Shown one piece after another: positions 54,815 through 64,000 of a stretch of DNA of 64,000 bases. Every line of letters starts with the position of its first letter. Positions within the stretch are counted from its first letter, which is position 1. The position numbers were made by a program, and so were the translations under genes. The notes below the pieces were generated by a model. It made no database searches and was not told the DNA's origin. It saw nothing but the letters and a program-made list of their open reading frames with translations. This DNA is from Hypomyces perniciosus (taxonomy: Eukaryota; Ascomycota; Sordariomycetes; Hypocreales; Hypocreaceae), in assembly GCA_008477525.1 (NCBI GenBank), contig SPDT01000007.1, positions 4,092,001 to 4,156,000 on the forward strand. Direction: 5' to 3'.

Positions 54815-55416
54815 ATGGCGTCTCCGTCCAGATCACCCGCTGGCGAGGATCATATTCCGGTCTATGGGACCAAGGAAGATGTTGAAGAAGAAACAGCCGT
54901 GCTGGACTTTGAGAGGCGTCCTAATTTGAAAGCGAGAACACCAGAGCCGCCAGCAGATCAACACAATGGCGGTCATTCAACACCGCCTGGTACTCCCGGC
55001 GTCTTGGGGCCGTTTGACTGGGATGAATTTGAATCCCGGTACGAGAAGGCATTGCAAGAGGCAGACGAGCATGAGAAGGAAATCCTGAAAGAAGCTGAAG
55101 GGCTTTCAAAGGTGAGCTATCTCTCTCCCCTTGCCGATGATAGTTTCGGCCGCGCTGACTGTCTGCTACAAAGTACTTCCAAGTCTGGGCCTCTACTGCG
55201 TCTGCTCATGACGATGAGCGCGCCGTGAAGCGTTTGCAAACGCGACAGCGCTTTGTGAACCTCTCGGAGGAGAAGATGGCGCAGAAGCAGCAACACTGTG
55301 AGTCTTCATCTATAAATTCTATTACGATGAGCCTCCTGCTAACTAGTCTTCGCTCAACAGACGAGGAAGTTGTACGAGCGTTTGAGAGTGCGCTGGCGTT
55401 GCTTCGGTCCACATGA
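54815..55416 (+). CDS. small conserved fungal protein of unknown function
   Basis: Exons are 54815-55111, 55174-55297 and 55361-55416 (158 aa). Splice sites are good (GTGAGC/AAAG and GTGAGT/ACAG with CTAAC). The N-terminal half is disordered (Pro, Glu, Ser). A helical segment FDWDEFESRYEKALQEADEHEKEILKEAE (split here by description: starts FDWDEFESRY, ends ILKEAE) runs into YFQVWASTASAHDDERAVKR and a C-terminal helix EVVRAFESALALLRS. The whole looks like a coiled-coil adapter. I recall no named family. Conserved splicing and strongly helical design support it as a gene. Confidence 0.72.
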
Positions 55417-55666
55417 GCAGGCCATGACACACGAGTAGGTGTCATGAGTCCAATCTCGTGTCAGACAAGCATCGGTGTTCATCTAGCTACTATGCGATTG
55501 GCACATCATCTCAGAATTGCCTTGGTTGTACGGAATACCGTACATGCTGTCCTGATCTCCTGCGTCGCCTCGTTCCCCTGGCGACTTGTGAGGCCCAGGC
55601 TGAGAAAAGTGTGCACGTGACCAGCAGGCTTCAACAGCGCGTCTCACGCCTGTCGCGGTGCCAACC

Positions 55667-56250
55667 ATGCTAGTACCTCCTCACCCGCGTTCCATGATGT
55701 CGGCATCTCGAGGTTCAAACGCTCACTTCCCCTTCGCCCTACCACAAATATCTCGCGTAAGTTCCAACTTCTTTTTCTTTAAATATGGTGCCATGGCTAA
55801 ATCTTTCTCTAGGATGACTTGGCTGCCTTTCATGAGAGCCACTTCGCTGAGGGAGCCATTACGGATTTTGGTCAAACATTCATAAATCCAACTGCCGCCC
55901 CTGAATCCCACGAGAACCCAAATTTTGATGAAGGGGACGAAGACGAAGACGATCTTGGTTACTATGAAGATGGCGTCAAACGCACCCTCACTGATGTGCA
56001 AATCGAGATCTTTCGACATTCGGAATTGAGGGAGCTTCGCCGACAAGAAGAACAAGCATTGAATGCGAAAACAAATACATCCACCAATAGCACGGTGGTC
56101 AATTCTCAACAGCAAGAGACTGGTCGTCCTCCAGGCTTCCGGAGCAAGAAGAAGAAGAAGAAGCCTACGAAACAGGAACCCAAGCCAGATTTGCGGAAAC
56201 GAACCTGGGATGTGGTCGAGGCTGGATTAGACTCTCTTGACTATGATTGA
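55667..56250 (+). CDS. DUF3807-like conserved fungal protein
   Basis: Exons are 55667-55756 and 55813-56250 (175 aa). The start is uncertain: ATG at 55667, 55694 or 55697 are all in frame, and the conserved part begins at NAHFPFALPQISRDDL. That opening and the block DDLAAFHESHF resemble fungal DUF3807 proteins (recalled). An acidic run (EGDEDEDDLGYYEDG) is followed by LTDVQIEIFRHSELRELRR, a poly-Lys stretch (RSKKKKKKP) and a conserved-looking end TWDVVEAGLDSLDYD. The basic run suggests a nuclear location. Function unknown. The gene lies 250 bases downstream of the preceding gene on the same strand. Confidence 0.72.
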
Positions 56251-57277
56251 AGCCGCTCGCCACAAAGTGGCCTGAAGGATCGAACGGCGTTACTGTGTTT
56301 CGTCTTGGGGAAGATGACAAACAATGAGTCTCGTGTTGGAAGGTGTATTTGACACAGACTTGCCAAAACTGTGTGTGAGACTCGCTATCGTAGCCCAAAA
56401 GGTACGTTCCCCCATATATCGCCCAAACTGCCACACACATCATGATGAAAACCTTTGTATCGTCATCCTTAGTCTGACCGCGGACGTCGGCGTTATGAAC
56501 CATTCGCTTTGCTTATGGGGAGGCCTGACAATGCGACATGACGAGTCAATTAATCTTCTCTCTGAGTCTATGTCTTTTAATAGCTTTAATTCACCGATCA
56601 CTGTTGATGGATGGCGTGAGCTAATCTGTGTTGGTGGCAGGTTGACAACCAAACTCGAGAGTAGTATATTGAACCGTGGCAACAGAATGGATTTCTCCAA
56701 GCAAGGACACGACCATTTTGGAGGATATACAGGATGAAATGATGGAACGGTCCAATACGGTGCACTAGGTAGGACAAGACATAACCTCCTGTTGATGTTG
56801 ATGCTTATATAAACGCAATGCCTGGTCTTGAGTGTAGTGTAGCAAATAGAAGTGCCCATGGTACAGAGGCAGGATGCATGAACTCTACGCTTGGAGGCAA
56901 GATTCCAGGTGACAGTAATTAATGATCGTATTACAAGCAAGATTCATCCCGTGAACAGTTCAGTAATGGTAGTAGCAGTAGTAGGTAGTACTGGTATTAC
57001 TTTGTACTCTGCCCTATGTACTCCGTAGGACTGCCAAAGGCTAAGCGACAAGCGCTGCAGCCAATAGACTCTGCGCCCTTCCGCCATTATGGGGCTCCTT
57101 TGGCGGCACTAGATCCATGGCCATCCCACCTTGCGATTCTGACATCTCTCACCAACTGGTCCCGTCTCCAGCGTGGTTCTCTCGTCGAATCACCTCCACG
57201 CGACCATCGCCTCGCGCATCTGCATCGCTCTCTCCCGACTTCGATCGCGTCGCAGCTGTGCGACGCTGCTTTTCAAG
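56251..57277. other. gene-free stretch upstream of casein kinase 2 alpha
   Basis: 1 kb with the 3' region of the DUF3807-like gene and the promoter of the kinase. A TACTCCGTA element lies at 57018-57026. A 106-codon frame that overlaps the kinase start in another frame has no family features. Confidence 0.5.
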
Positions 57278-58635
57278 ATGGCGCGCGTGTACGCCGACGT
57301 CAACCAGAACATGCCCCGCAGCTACTGGGATTATGACAGCGTCAACATCAGTGGGTAGACCCTTATTGTCCCAGGCGACATGCCCTGCGCGAGGCACTGA
57401 CACAAGAGCAGGCTGGGGCGTTCTGGAGAACTACGAGGTCGTGAGGAAGATAGGTGCGTGCTTCTGCTTCTTGTCCGCCGCGTCGCGTGGCGCCTGTGCG
57501 CGTAATTAACCTGTGTGTGGACGGGGCAGGCCGGGGCAAATACTCTGAAGTCTTCGAGGGCATCAATGTCGTCAACTACCAGAAATGCGTCGTCAAGGTC
57601 CTCAAGCCGGTCAAGAAGAAGAAGATCAAGAGGGAGATCAAGATCCTGCAGAACCTGGCCGGCGGCCCCAATGTTGTTGCCCTTCTCGATGTTGTCCGAG
57701 ACTCTCAGGTTGGTTTTGCACGGTACATTCCAGGAATGTGGCTGTTTGTACGTGCTAACAAAACTCTGCCCTTAGAGTAAGACGCCGTCTCTCATTTTCG
57801 AATACGTCAACAACACCGATTTCCGGAACCTCTATCCCAAATTCAATGACCTCGATGTGCGGTTCTACATTCTTGAGCTGCTCAAGGCTTTGGACTTTTG
57901 CCACAGCAAGGGAATTATGCACCGAGACGTGAAGCCTCATAACGTTATGATCGATCATGAGAATAGAAAGGTGCGAACCCGGGCTTAGGACTAGATATGA
58001 AGGGAATTGTATAGACTTGATTCATCTTTTACTAACTCTCTTGGTAGTTGCGTCTTATTGACTGGGGCCTGGCTGAGTTCTATCACCCCGGGACGGAATA
58101 CAACGTACGCGTTGCATCTCGCTACTTTAAGGGTCCTGAACTGTTGGTCGACTTCCAGGAATACGACTACAGTCTAGACATGTGGAGTCTAGGTGCCATG
58201 TTTGCCTCCATGATCTTCCGCAAGGAGCCTTTCTTCCACGGCGGCAGCAACCCCGATCAGCTGGTCAAGATCGCCAAGGTGCTTGGCACAGACGATCTCT
58301 TCGACTACCTGGATAAATACGAGATTGAGCTGGATGCTCAGTACGATGACATCCTCGGGCGCTTCCAGAAGAAGCCCTGGCACAGCTTTGTCACCTCGGA
58401 CAACCAGCGCTTTGTCTCTAACGAAGCCATTGACTTCCTGGATAAGCTGCTGCGATATGACCATCAGGTATGGCCTCTTTTGTCCCTCTCACTGTCGGGT
58501 TGGGTCTAATGTTTGAATTAGGAACGTCTCACTGCAAAGGAAGCCCAGGCCCACCCTTATTTCAACCCTGTTCGTGATCCTGAAGTCTTCAAGCAGAACC
58601 TTGCAAACGCCAATGGAGGACCCTACAAGTCCTGA
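57278..58635 (+). CDS. cka1: casein kinase 2 catalytic subunit alpha
   Basis: Six exons: 57278-57350, 57412-57453, 57530-57708, 57776-57970, 58048-58467 and 58522-58635 (340 aa, usual length). One donor is the weaker GTTGGT (57709). Serine/threonine kinase acting on acidic sites in many nuclear and cytoplasmic proteins, as a tetramer with beta subunits. Marks: [20 protein letters not shown] start, glycine loop [11 protein letters not shown], the CK2-specific basic run [12 protein letters not shown], catalytic loop [13 protein letters not shown] in place of DFG ([12 protein letters not shown]), and [11 protein letters not shown]. The C-terminus [13 protein letters not shown] is typical. All catalytic residues are present. 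Confidence 0.97.
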
Positions 58636-59316
58636 AGGACAGCAAATCATGTTATTCTAGCATGACGACTTATCCGACTACCATTTCCGACATTCCACCT
58701 TTACTCCCCCATGATACCCTGGTCGGGCTGTATTCATCTCTCTCTTCCCATCATCGGTAGAACTATTCTAGGAGAAAAGTTATCATTATCTCATCAGCGA
58801 GACATCCTGGAATTATGACAAGCGGCCCGCCCTACTACTGTTTTAGGTCGAGCTCCATTTTTTCGCGACTATGGGATAGTATGTGATACTGCGAAGATCA
58901 GCGTTGTGGAAACCGGCTGTTGCCAATCTCGAAGATGGAGTTCCCTCTTACTTGTAGGAATTCGAGAAAAATCATTCGGCCCAGGATATTATTTCAGTCA
59001 GTTAGTCGGCTAGGAATGCAGCGGTCTTTGGCGTTTTCAGGGATTGGGCATCGAAACATGAGGTGCGGGACGGAAAGGGGGTCTCTTTCTTCGGTTTCTG
59101 CTTCTTTGTCGCCTTGAAATTTGATTTGCAGGTAGTTATTACGAGGTAGCGAGTAATACAGTATGGTTGAAAAGAAAAAAGGGTTGCTTCAATAGTCGCA
59201 TTGTATTAGGTGGCTATCTTGCATCGCTCATTTCCCATTATCATTCCTCCCTATCCGCCACTTTTATCTTTGTCTGGTTCAGAAGCCGAAACAAATAGGT
59301 TGTAGTAAACCCATCT
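58636..59316. other. shared 3' region of cka1 and scm3
   Basis: 681 bases between two convergent genes. No supported coding sequence or RNA gene seen. Confidence 0.5.
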
Positions 59317-62316
59317 TTATAAGCACGTAAAGCAAAAATCCCTACCACATCGGTACCCATTCAACCCACAAGCCCTGACTGTACCACCAGGTGTCTTCAC
59401 TATGCTGCCGGGACTGATAGGTTCTGTGGGACGTTTCTTGATGGGCGTATGGTACACCTCTGTTGTGCGGGCACTTGACTTCCAGATCCTGCGCGCAGCA
59501 GTGGTGTGTGCCCCAGAACTAAGCAGCTTCGGCATGGCGGCAAGGTTCCGCCCCAGCTCGTCCATCTCCTCGTCGTCATCGTTGTCGGAGAGTAAAGAGA
59601 GGATGGAGCGTCGGGAGGAGGGTGCTTTGGTAGTCGAGTAGCGCTTCGCGTGACGAGGAGTTTGGGGGTTCTTTAGGGATAGAAACGGTGTAGATGTGGG
59701 CTTCTGAAGAGTAGTTGGCTTGGAGGGTGAGTGTGCAGGGGTTTGTTTTTCGACCCGTGTGGGAGAGGCGGTGCGTCTGGGAGATGAGAGGGTGGTGTCG
59801 ACTTGAGGCTCTTCTGCAGTTTCGTAGGTGCTATCTTCAAGCACAGGAGGACCAACTGATGTGTTTGCTGGTTGCTCATCCTGGCTGACCTCCGTGGTTG
59901 ATGGTTGCTCGACGGGAGCGGCCGATTTCCTCGGCCTACCTCGCGTTCGTTTGCCCCTGTTTGGTTCAGGGCTTCCAGGGCTATGGCTAGCGGATGGACT
60001 GGAAGAAAGGATAGCGGCAGCTTTTGTCCTGAGCCACCGAACCTCTCTGGAAAGGCGCTGAGGCTTTTCATCCAACGATACCTCAGCTGTAAACCGAGTC
60101 AAGGCGCGAGTAGGGGAAGAAGACATTGGCGGCGCCCCAATCGAATCATCAGATGGGAGACAGATATTATCATCCAGCTCGATGTTGAGCTCAGGTACTA
60201 TAAGCTTTTCTGTAGCAGCACCGTTCTCGTTGGACGACTTTCGCAGTGGGCTGGATTTGGCTGGTGGGTCGATAGTATCGACTGTTGAATCTGTTATTGT
60301 ATCATCCGCACTCAAGACCGGTACCTCGGCTTCCGCAGTAGCTGTCTGTTGCAAAAGAGATGGATCCTCAGCCTCTTGTTGATGTCCGTCCTCCCTTGCT
60401 ACTTCATCATTTATTGCTCCACAGTCGACTGAGGGTTTCATGACGGACCGTGTGAGGGCTTCGACTGCAGGAGGGCTCTCCACCTCAGAGTGATGCGATT
60501 TTTCGGCTCGTCTGTTCCTTGGTTTAGACAAAAATGTAGGAGCTTCATCATCAGAGAGAATACAGGCAGAGTCTGTGTCTTTATGCACAATGATCTCCAA
60601 CCTTGGGACTTGGTCATGATCAGCGACATCCTGCTCGGAAGCTTTCTCATCTAAGGAATTGTTTTGAGAGTCGACGGTAGTATCCTCTTCAGGAGGCGTG
60701 TGCGTGTTGTCCTGTTTTGTCTCGGCCACACTTGGCTCGACAGCCAATGATGTTGACTGATTCTCCAGGTTGATATCACTATCAACCCGTTTGTAGTCCC
60801 CACGGCTCTGTGGGTCTACAGAGGGAAGTACAACAGTCATTTTCTGTGACCTTCTCTCTGCCAAAGCCTCAGCCCATGATATCTTATTGAGAAACTCGAC
60901 CTGTTTTCGCACTCGGCCAGATCGCCTGCGATCACTAGGCCCTTGGCTGTCTTCTTCTGTAGAACGTGTCCACTCAGCATCAAGGTGCGTTACTTCTGGT
61001 TGCTGTGGTTGAGACTCTAGTTGGGACCCCGACGTCTCTTCAACGGATCCAAGTTCTGATGTTTGAGTATCTGTCATTGTGGCATCTTCCGTTACCTTTC
61101 GTTTTCTTTTGCGACCACGTTTGGCGCTCTGTGCAGCCGACGGCGCATCTTCATTCGCATCCTTCTCTGTTTCTTCATGCTCGGCGTTTGTTGGCTTCAA
61201 GGAAGATCCAGAAAGCACCATGTCGTCATCCTCCTCCTCGGTAGCACCTATAACCGTGCTTTCATGAGACTTTCTCGCCCCGGAAGCTTTACCGGTTAGA
61301 ATAGCTTCTTCGTCATCCTCGTCATCATTTATTGGCTCTGTAGGTTCAGAAGGTGGAAGGCTCTTTCGGGCCTTCATTCGTTTCCTGGCCAAATGTTTCC
61401 CGAAAGCTGCACTGAACACTGATCGAAGCGGCTCGTCCTCGGCCTCCTTGTACCTTGATCGAGGCGCCCAAATCGAGCTTTGGCCGTCTTTGGCTGGAAA
61501 GTTGTACCGATCGGCTGTGAGTGGTAAACGCCGCGTCGGTGCTCGACGGGCGATGGCAAAATCCGGATGATCCCATAATGGGTCTGAGAATTGGCCTGGG
61601 AGGTCCCAAACCCCCCCAGGGAGCGGTGACGAGGAAACGGCGAAAGGCGTTGAGTATGCTAGAGGCGAAGGCCCAAAACCCAGAGCACTGCTTCCATATC
61701 GATCTGGAAACAGACCAGGCTGATGTGTCCTCATCATAGTTGATGGGGTTCTCGAACCGGATATAGGTACCAGGGCCGTTGATTTTTGTGAGGGCTCCCG
61801 ACCCTGCATGATGCGATCCTCTTCCTCGTCGTCCGTAGCATCTTCACCTTGGTCTTGACGATGCTCGTTTTCAGTACCCTCCTCTTCTTCTTCAGAACCA
61901 TCCCCTTCCCCCTCATCTTCCTCCTCGTCTTCATCTACGAGGTCTTCCAGTAATATCCCCTCGTCCTCGTCCTCGTCCTCATCTTCTTCTCCTTCATCTA
62001 GATCGTATCCAACATCGGCTTCGTTGCGCATATTGCGGATATGGCCGTTGTTCACCACGATTTCGCCCGTCACTAGATCGATCTCGTCGCCGATGCCCTC
62101 GAAATCGCGGCCATACTTGTCGAAGATATGCGCCATTGTTGCTTGAAAACGCTGGTCGGCATAAGCCCGCTCAATAGAAAGCCTGTACCCAGGATCGCGC
62201 TGGGCCTCGACCTCAAACGGCTGGAAGAAGAGCTCATCGCCATTTTCGCCGTCGCTTTCTTGGTCCAACGGTGACTGGCCCTTTCGGCGTCGTTTCGGCG
62301 GTGGCTCCAGGGCCAT
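59317..62316 (-). CDS. scm3: Scm3/HJURP-type CENP-A histone chaperone
   Basis: A single-exon gene of 999 aa with ATG at 62316. The conserved Scm3 region is near the N-terminus (about residues 48-98): AYADQRFQATMAHIFDKYGR, then GDEIDLVTGEIVVNNGHIRNM. Family role: binds CENP-A/H4 and delivers it to centromeres. The rest is long, acidic and disordered. It includes a Glu/Asp run coded by CTC/CTT-type repeats (61860-61990), basic patches such as KRGRKRKRKV and RGKRTRGRPRKS (an AT-hook-like GRPRK), and many Ser/Thr-Pro sites. The C-terminus ends in YRCGRDFCFTCL after SPGSIVKTPGGTVRACG, a compact Cys cluster that could bind zinc. Yeast Scm3 is far shorter; long forms are usual in filamentous fungi as far as I recall. 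Confidence 0.85.
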   Translation of the reverse strand: MALEPPPKRRRKGQSPLDQESDGENGDELFFQPFEVEAQRDPGYRLSIERAYADQRFQATMAHIFDKYGRDFEGIGDEIDLVTGEIVVNNGHIRNMRNEADVGYDLDEGEEDEDEDEDEGILLEDLVDEDEEEDEGEGDGSEEEEEGTENEHRQDQGEDATDDEEEDRIMQGREPSQKSTALVPISGSRTPSTMMRTHQPGLFPDRYGSSALGFGPSPLAYSTPFAVSSSPLPGGVWDLPGQFSDPLWDHPDFAIARRAPTRRLPLTADRYNFPAKDGQSSIWAPRSRYKEAEDEPLRSVFSAAFGKHLARKRMKARKSLPPSEPTEPINDDEDDEEAILTGKASGARKSHESTVIGATEEEDDDMVLSGSSLKPTNAEHEETEKDANEDAPSAAQSAKRGRKRKRKVTEDATMTDTQTSELGSVEETSGSQLESQPQQPEVTHLDAEWTRSTEEDSQGPSDRRRSGRVRKQVEFLNKISWAEALAERRSQKMTVVLPSVDPQSRGDYKRVDSDINLENQSTSLAVEPSVAETKQDNTHTPPEEDTTVDSQNNSLDEKASEQDVADHDQVPRLEIIVHKDTDSACILSDDEAPTFLSKPRNRRAEKSHHSEVESPPAVEALTRSVMKPSVDCGAINDEVAREDGHQQEAEDPSLLQQTATAEAEVPVLSADDTITDSTVDTIDPPAKSSPLRKSSNENGAATEKLIVPELNIELDDNICLPSDDSIGAPPMSSSPTRALTRFTAEVSLDEKPQRLSREVRWLRTKAAAILSSSPSASHSPGSPEPNRGKRTRGRPRKSAAPVEQPSTTEVSQDEQPANTSVGPPVLEDSTYETAEEPQVDTTLSSPRRTASPTRVEKQTPAHSPSKPTTLQKPTSTPFLSLKNPQTPRHAKRYSTTKAPSSRRSILSLLSDNDDDEEMDELGRNLAAMPKLLSSGAHTTAARRIWKSSARTTEVYHTPIKKRPTEPISPGSIVKTPGGTVRACGLNGYRCGRDFCFTCL

Positions 62317-62835
62317 GACGCCAGTATTGATATTTCCGCTTCAATGGTAACCAAACTCGCTACTGGCGCTGAGATACTGCACTCGATTGGCCGTAGTGCC
62401 GCATACGTTGGTGGGTTGGACAAAATCCGAGATGGGCGATAATGCGACAATGCTCAATCAATCATGGTACTGCTGGTACTACAGGTGGTTGCGGGAGCAA
62501 CCTACAGTCATCCAATGGCTGTCGCGCATGTCGCGATCTGATCTCTAGGCGCGTTAAGTGCTTGCACGCACTAAAAAGAGCCCTGGCGCTAGTGGGGTTG
62601 CGGCGCTGACACTCCCGCTCCAGCGCCTTAGAGTTGCGTCACACATGTTAACCAGACACAAACACCTCGCTCAAACCACACTTCCAACTTGAACCTTTAC
62701 CTTATCTGTCCAGCCAAACTCACCAGCTTCTCTGTGTTCCCTTCTTGAGAACTGCCATGTATAGAGTATAGCGCCCTCCGATCCTTTCGAATAACCGCCT
62801 CTCCCAAATGCTACCATACAAACGAGTCCGCCAAG
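62317..62835. promoter_or_regulatory. divergent promoter region of scm3 and atg6
   Basis: 519 bases between the start codons of two divergent genes. Contains GCGC-rich segments near 62560-62620 and no open frame worth calling. Confidence 0.55.
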
Positions 62836-64000
62836 ATGTATTGCCAAAAGTGTCGCCAGCCGCTGAAGCTGGACGGTTCCCTGGAAGACCTCAACCCAGC
62901 GGCGTATGACCTTCTTGTGTGTGAGTTGTCCTATTACCCGCATACGAGAATGCATTCTGATTTGAGTCACTCATGGCACAGCATCATCGTCCCCGCAAGC
63001 GTCCAACCAGCCGTCCACCTCCCGAGCACCGATGCCCCAACCACAAGAGCAGAACCGGAGGTCCCTCTACGACAAGGTGTCACAAAATGCAGGCCCGCCG
63101 ACTTTCAAGCGCCACCACGGCGGGTTGCCGCGTGACTATGCAATGTCGTTCATCTACCTCACCGAGTCGCAAGTCGGCCATCCACAGCCACACGAGCAAG
63201 TCAAGGAGCGGGTCACAACACCAACCCATCATCGGCGTTCCAGTGCGGGCGGAGCTGCCGACAGCGGGCCGCAAGCAAACAAAGCGAATGAGATGGACCG
63301 GATAAACCGGCTATTCGAGATCCTGTCGGCCAGGTCTGACATTGACCACCCGGTGTGTGTAGACTGCACAGAGATGTTGGTTGAAGGTCTTCAGAAGAAG
63401 CTCGATGTAGCCTCGAGGGAGAGGGATACATATGTCCAGCATCTAAAAGAAATCCAGGCCAACCAGCCTACTGATGACGATGTCAAGGCTTGGAAGGAGG
63501 CGGTTAAGAAGGCAGAGAAAGACAAGGCCGCCGCCATGAATGAGCTTAAGAAGCTAGAGACAGAGAAAGAGGTGCTAGATAGTGAGATTCTAGCTCTGGA
63601 GGAGGAGTCACGGCAGCTCGATAAAGATGAGGAGAAGTTCTGGAGGGAAAGGAATACCTTCGCCGCAAAAATGACCGAGTTCCAAGCGGAACGGGACAGC
63701 ATCAACGCCAAGTATAGCAACGACACACAGCTGCTCGAGAAATTACAGCGTTCCAACGTCTACAACGATACATTTTGCATTAGCCACGACGGAAGTTTCG
63801 CCACCATCAACGGTCTGCGCTTGGGTCGGCTCTCAAATAAGCCAGTGGACTGGCCCGAAATCAATGCTGCTTGGGGTCACGCGCTACTGCTTCTTGTGAC
63901 GGTTGCTGACAAGCTGGGTTACAAGTTCCAGGGGTATGACCCACAACCAATGGGAAGCACCTCCAAGATTATCCGATACGATGTGTCCAGTCCGGCATCC
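62836..64000 (+). CDS. atg6: Atg6/Vps30 (beclin 1), 5' part, cut by the window end
   Basis: Exons are 62836-62920 and 62982-64000, open at the right edge. The first exon gives MYCQKCRQPLKLDGSLEDLN, the usual zinc-ribbon-like CxxC opening. Splicing (GTGAGT to CACAG) gives DLLVSSSSPQ. Then SFIYLTESQV, a disordered linker, RINRLFEILSARSDIDHPVCVDCTEML (two pieces: RINRLFEILSARSDID and HPVCVDCTEML), a long coiled coil (Lys/Glu-rich) and the start of the BARA domain with YNDTFCISHDGSFATINGLR and INAAWGHALLLL. Family role: core subunit of the Vps34 PI3-kinase complexes in autophagy and vacuolar sorting. It binds the Atg14-type subunit through its coiled coil; such a gene lies 9 kb to the left. Confidence 0.95.

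Noticed and set aside
57016..57336. 106-codon frame overlapping the start of cka1
   Set aside because: It overlaps conserved kinase exon sequence in another frame, and its ATG lies in a TACTCCGTA element. A transcript starting downstream is more likely.

Overview
The window is nuclear DNA of a filamentous ascomycete, most likely a Eurotiomycete of the Aspergillus/Penicillium kind. The signs are short introns (about 50 to 130 bases) with GTRAGT-type donors, CTRAC branch sites and YAG acceptors, about 50% GC, an intron-bearing tRNA, and proteins typical of that group (NoxA, a fungal NACHT/STAND protein, LaeA-like methyltransferases, DUF1776). Gene models were built by hand from splice signals; the spans given include introns and the exons are listed in the evidence. 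No database search was run.

Layout. 0-5 kb: a small non-autonomous DNA transposon with an 8-base target duplication, the plasma-membrane syntaxin sso1, and a conserved gene of unknown role. 5-12 kb: a GH18 chitinase with a changed catalytic motif, then 4.6 kb without genes. 12-18 kb: a LaeA-like methyltransferase, a NACHT/STAND (NLR-like) protein and a broken pogo/Fot transposase. 18-29 kb: yth1 (mRNA 3' end processing), a DUF1776 protein, a secreted DUF4185-type protein, an amidase, a tRNA (probably Cys-GCA with an intron) and the Wss1 DNA-protein crosslink protease. 29-38.5 kb: a large PAS hybrid histidine kinase with upstream ORFs, and NADPH oxidase noxA. 38.5-47.5 kb: a long gene-poor stretch, a small membrane protein, and a 1,141-codon acidic membrane protein gene interrupted by one in-frame TAG. 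52-64 kb: atg14-like, two small conserved genes, casein kinase 2 alpha, the CENP-A chaperone scm3, and the 5' part of atg6/vps30 (beclin).

The most unusual part is about 47.95-51.66 kb: roughly 18 degenerate tandem units of about 170-230 bases with no conserved reading frame. Almost every unit carries a long hairpin (11-15 bp stem), usually followed by a short hairpin with stem GGCAG/CTGCC. Stem sequences differ between units but stay complementary, including compensatory changes. I found no known feature type that explains it. A second, independent hairpin-rich tandem repeat (11 copies of a GGCATAAAATGCC-like palindrome) lies in the 405-base intron of the neighbouring atg14-like gene.

Functional links: atg14 and atg6 encode subunits of the same PI3-kinase complex I and lie 9 kb apart. 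NoxA and the histidine kinase are neighbours transcribed towards each other, and both belong to redox/stress signalling, but nothing in the sequence shows that they are co-regulated.
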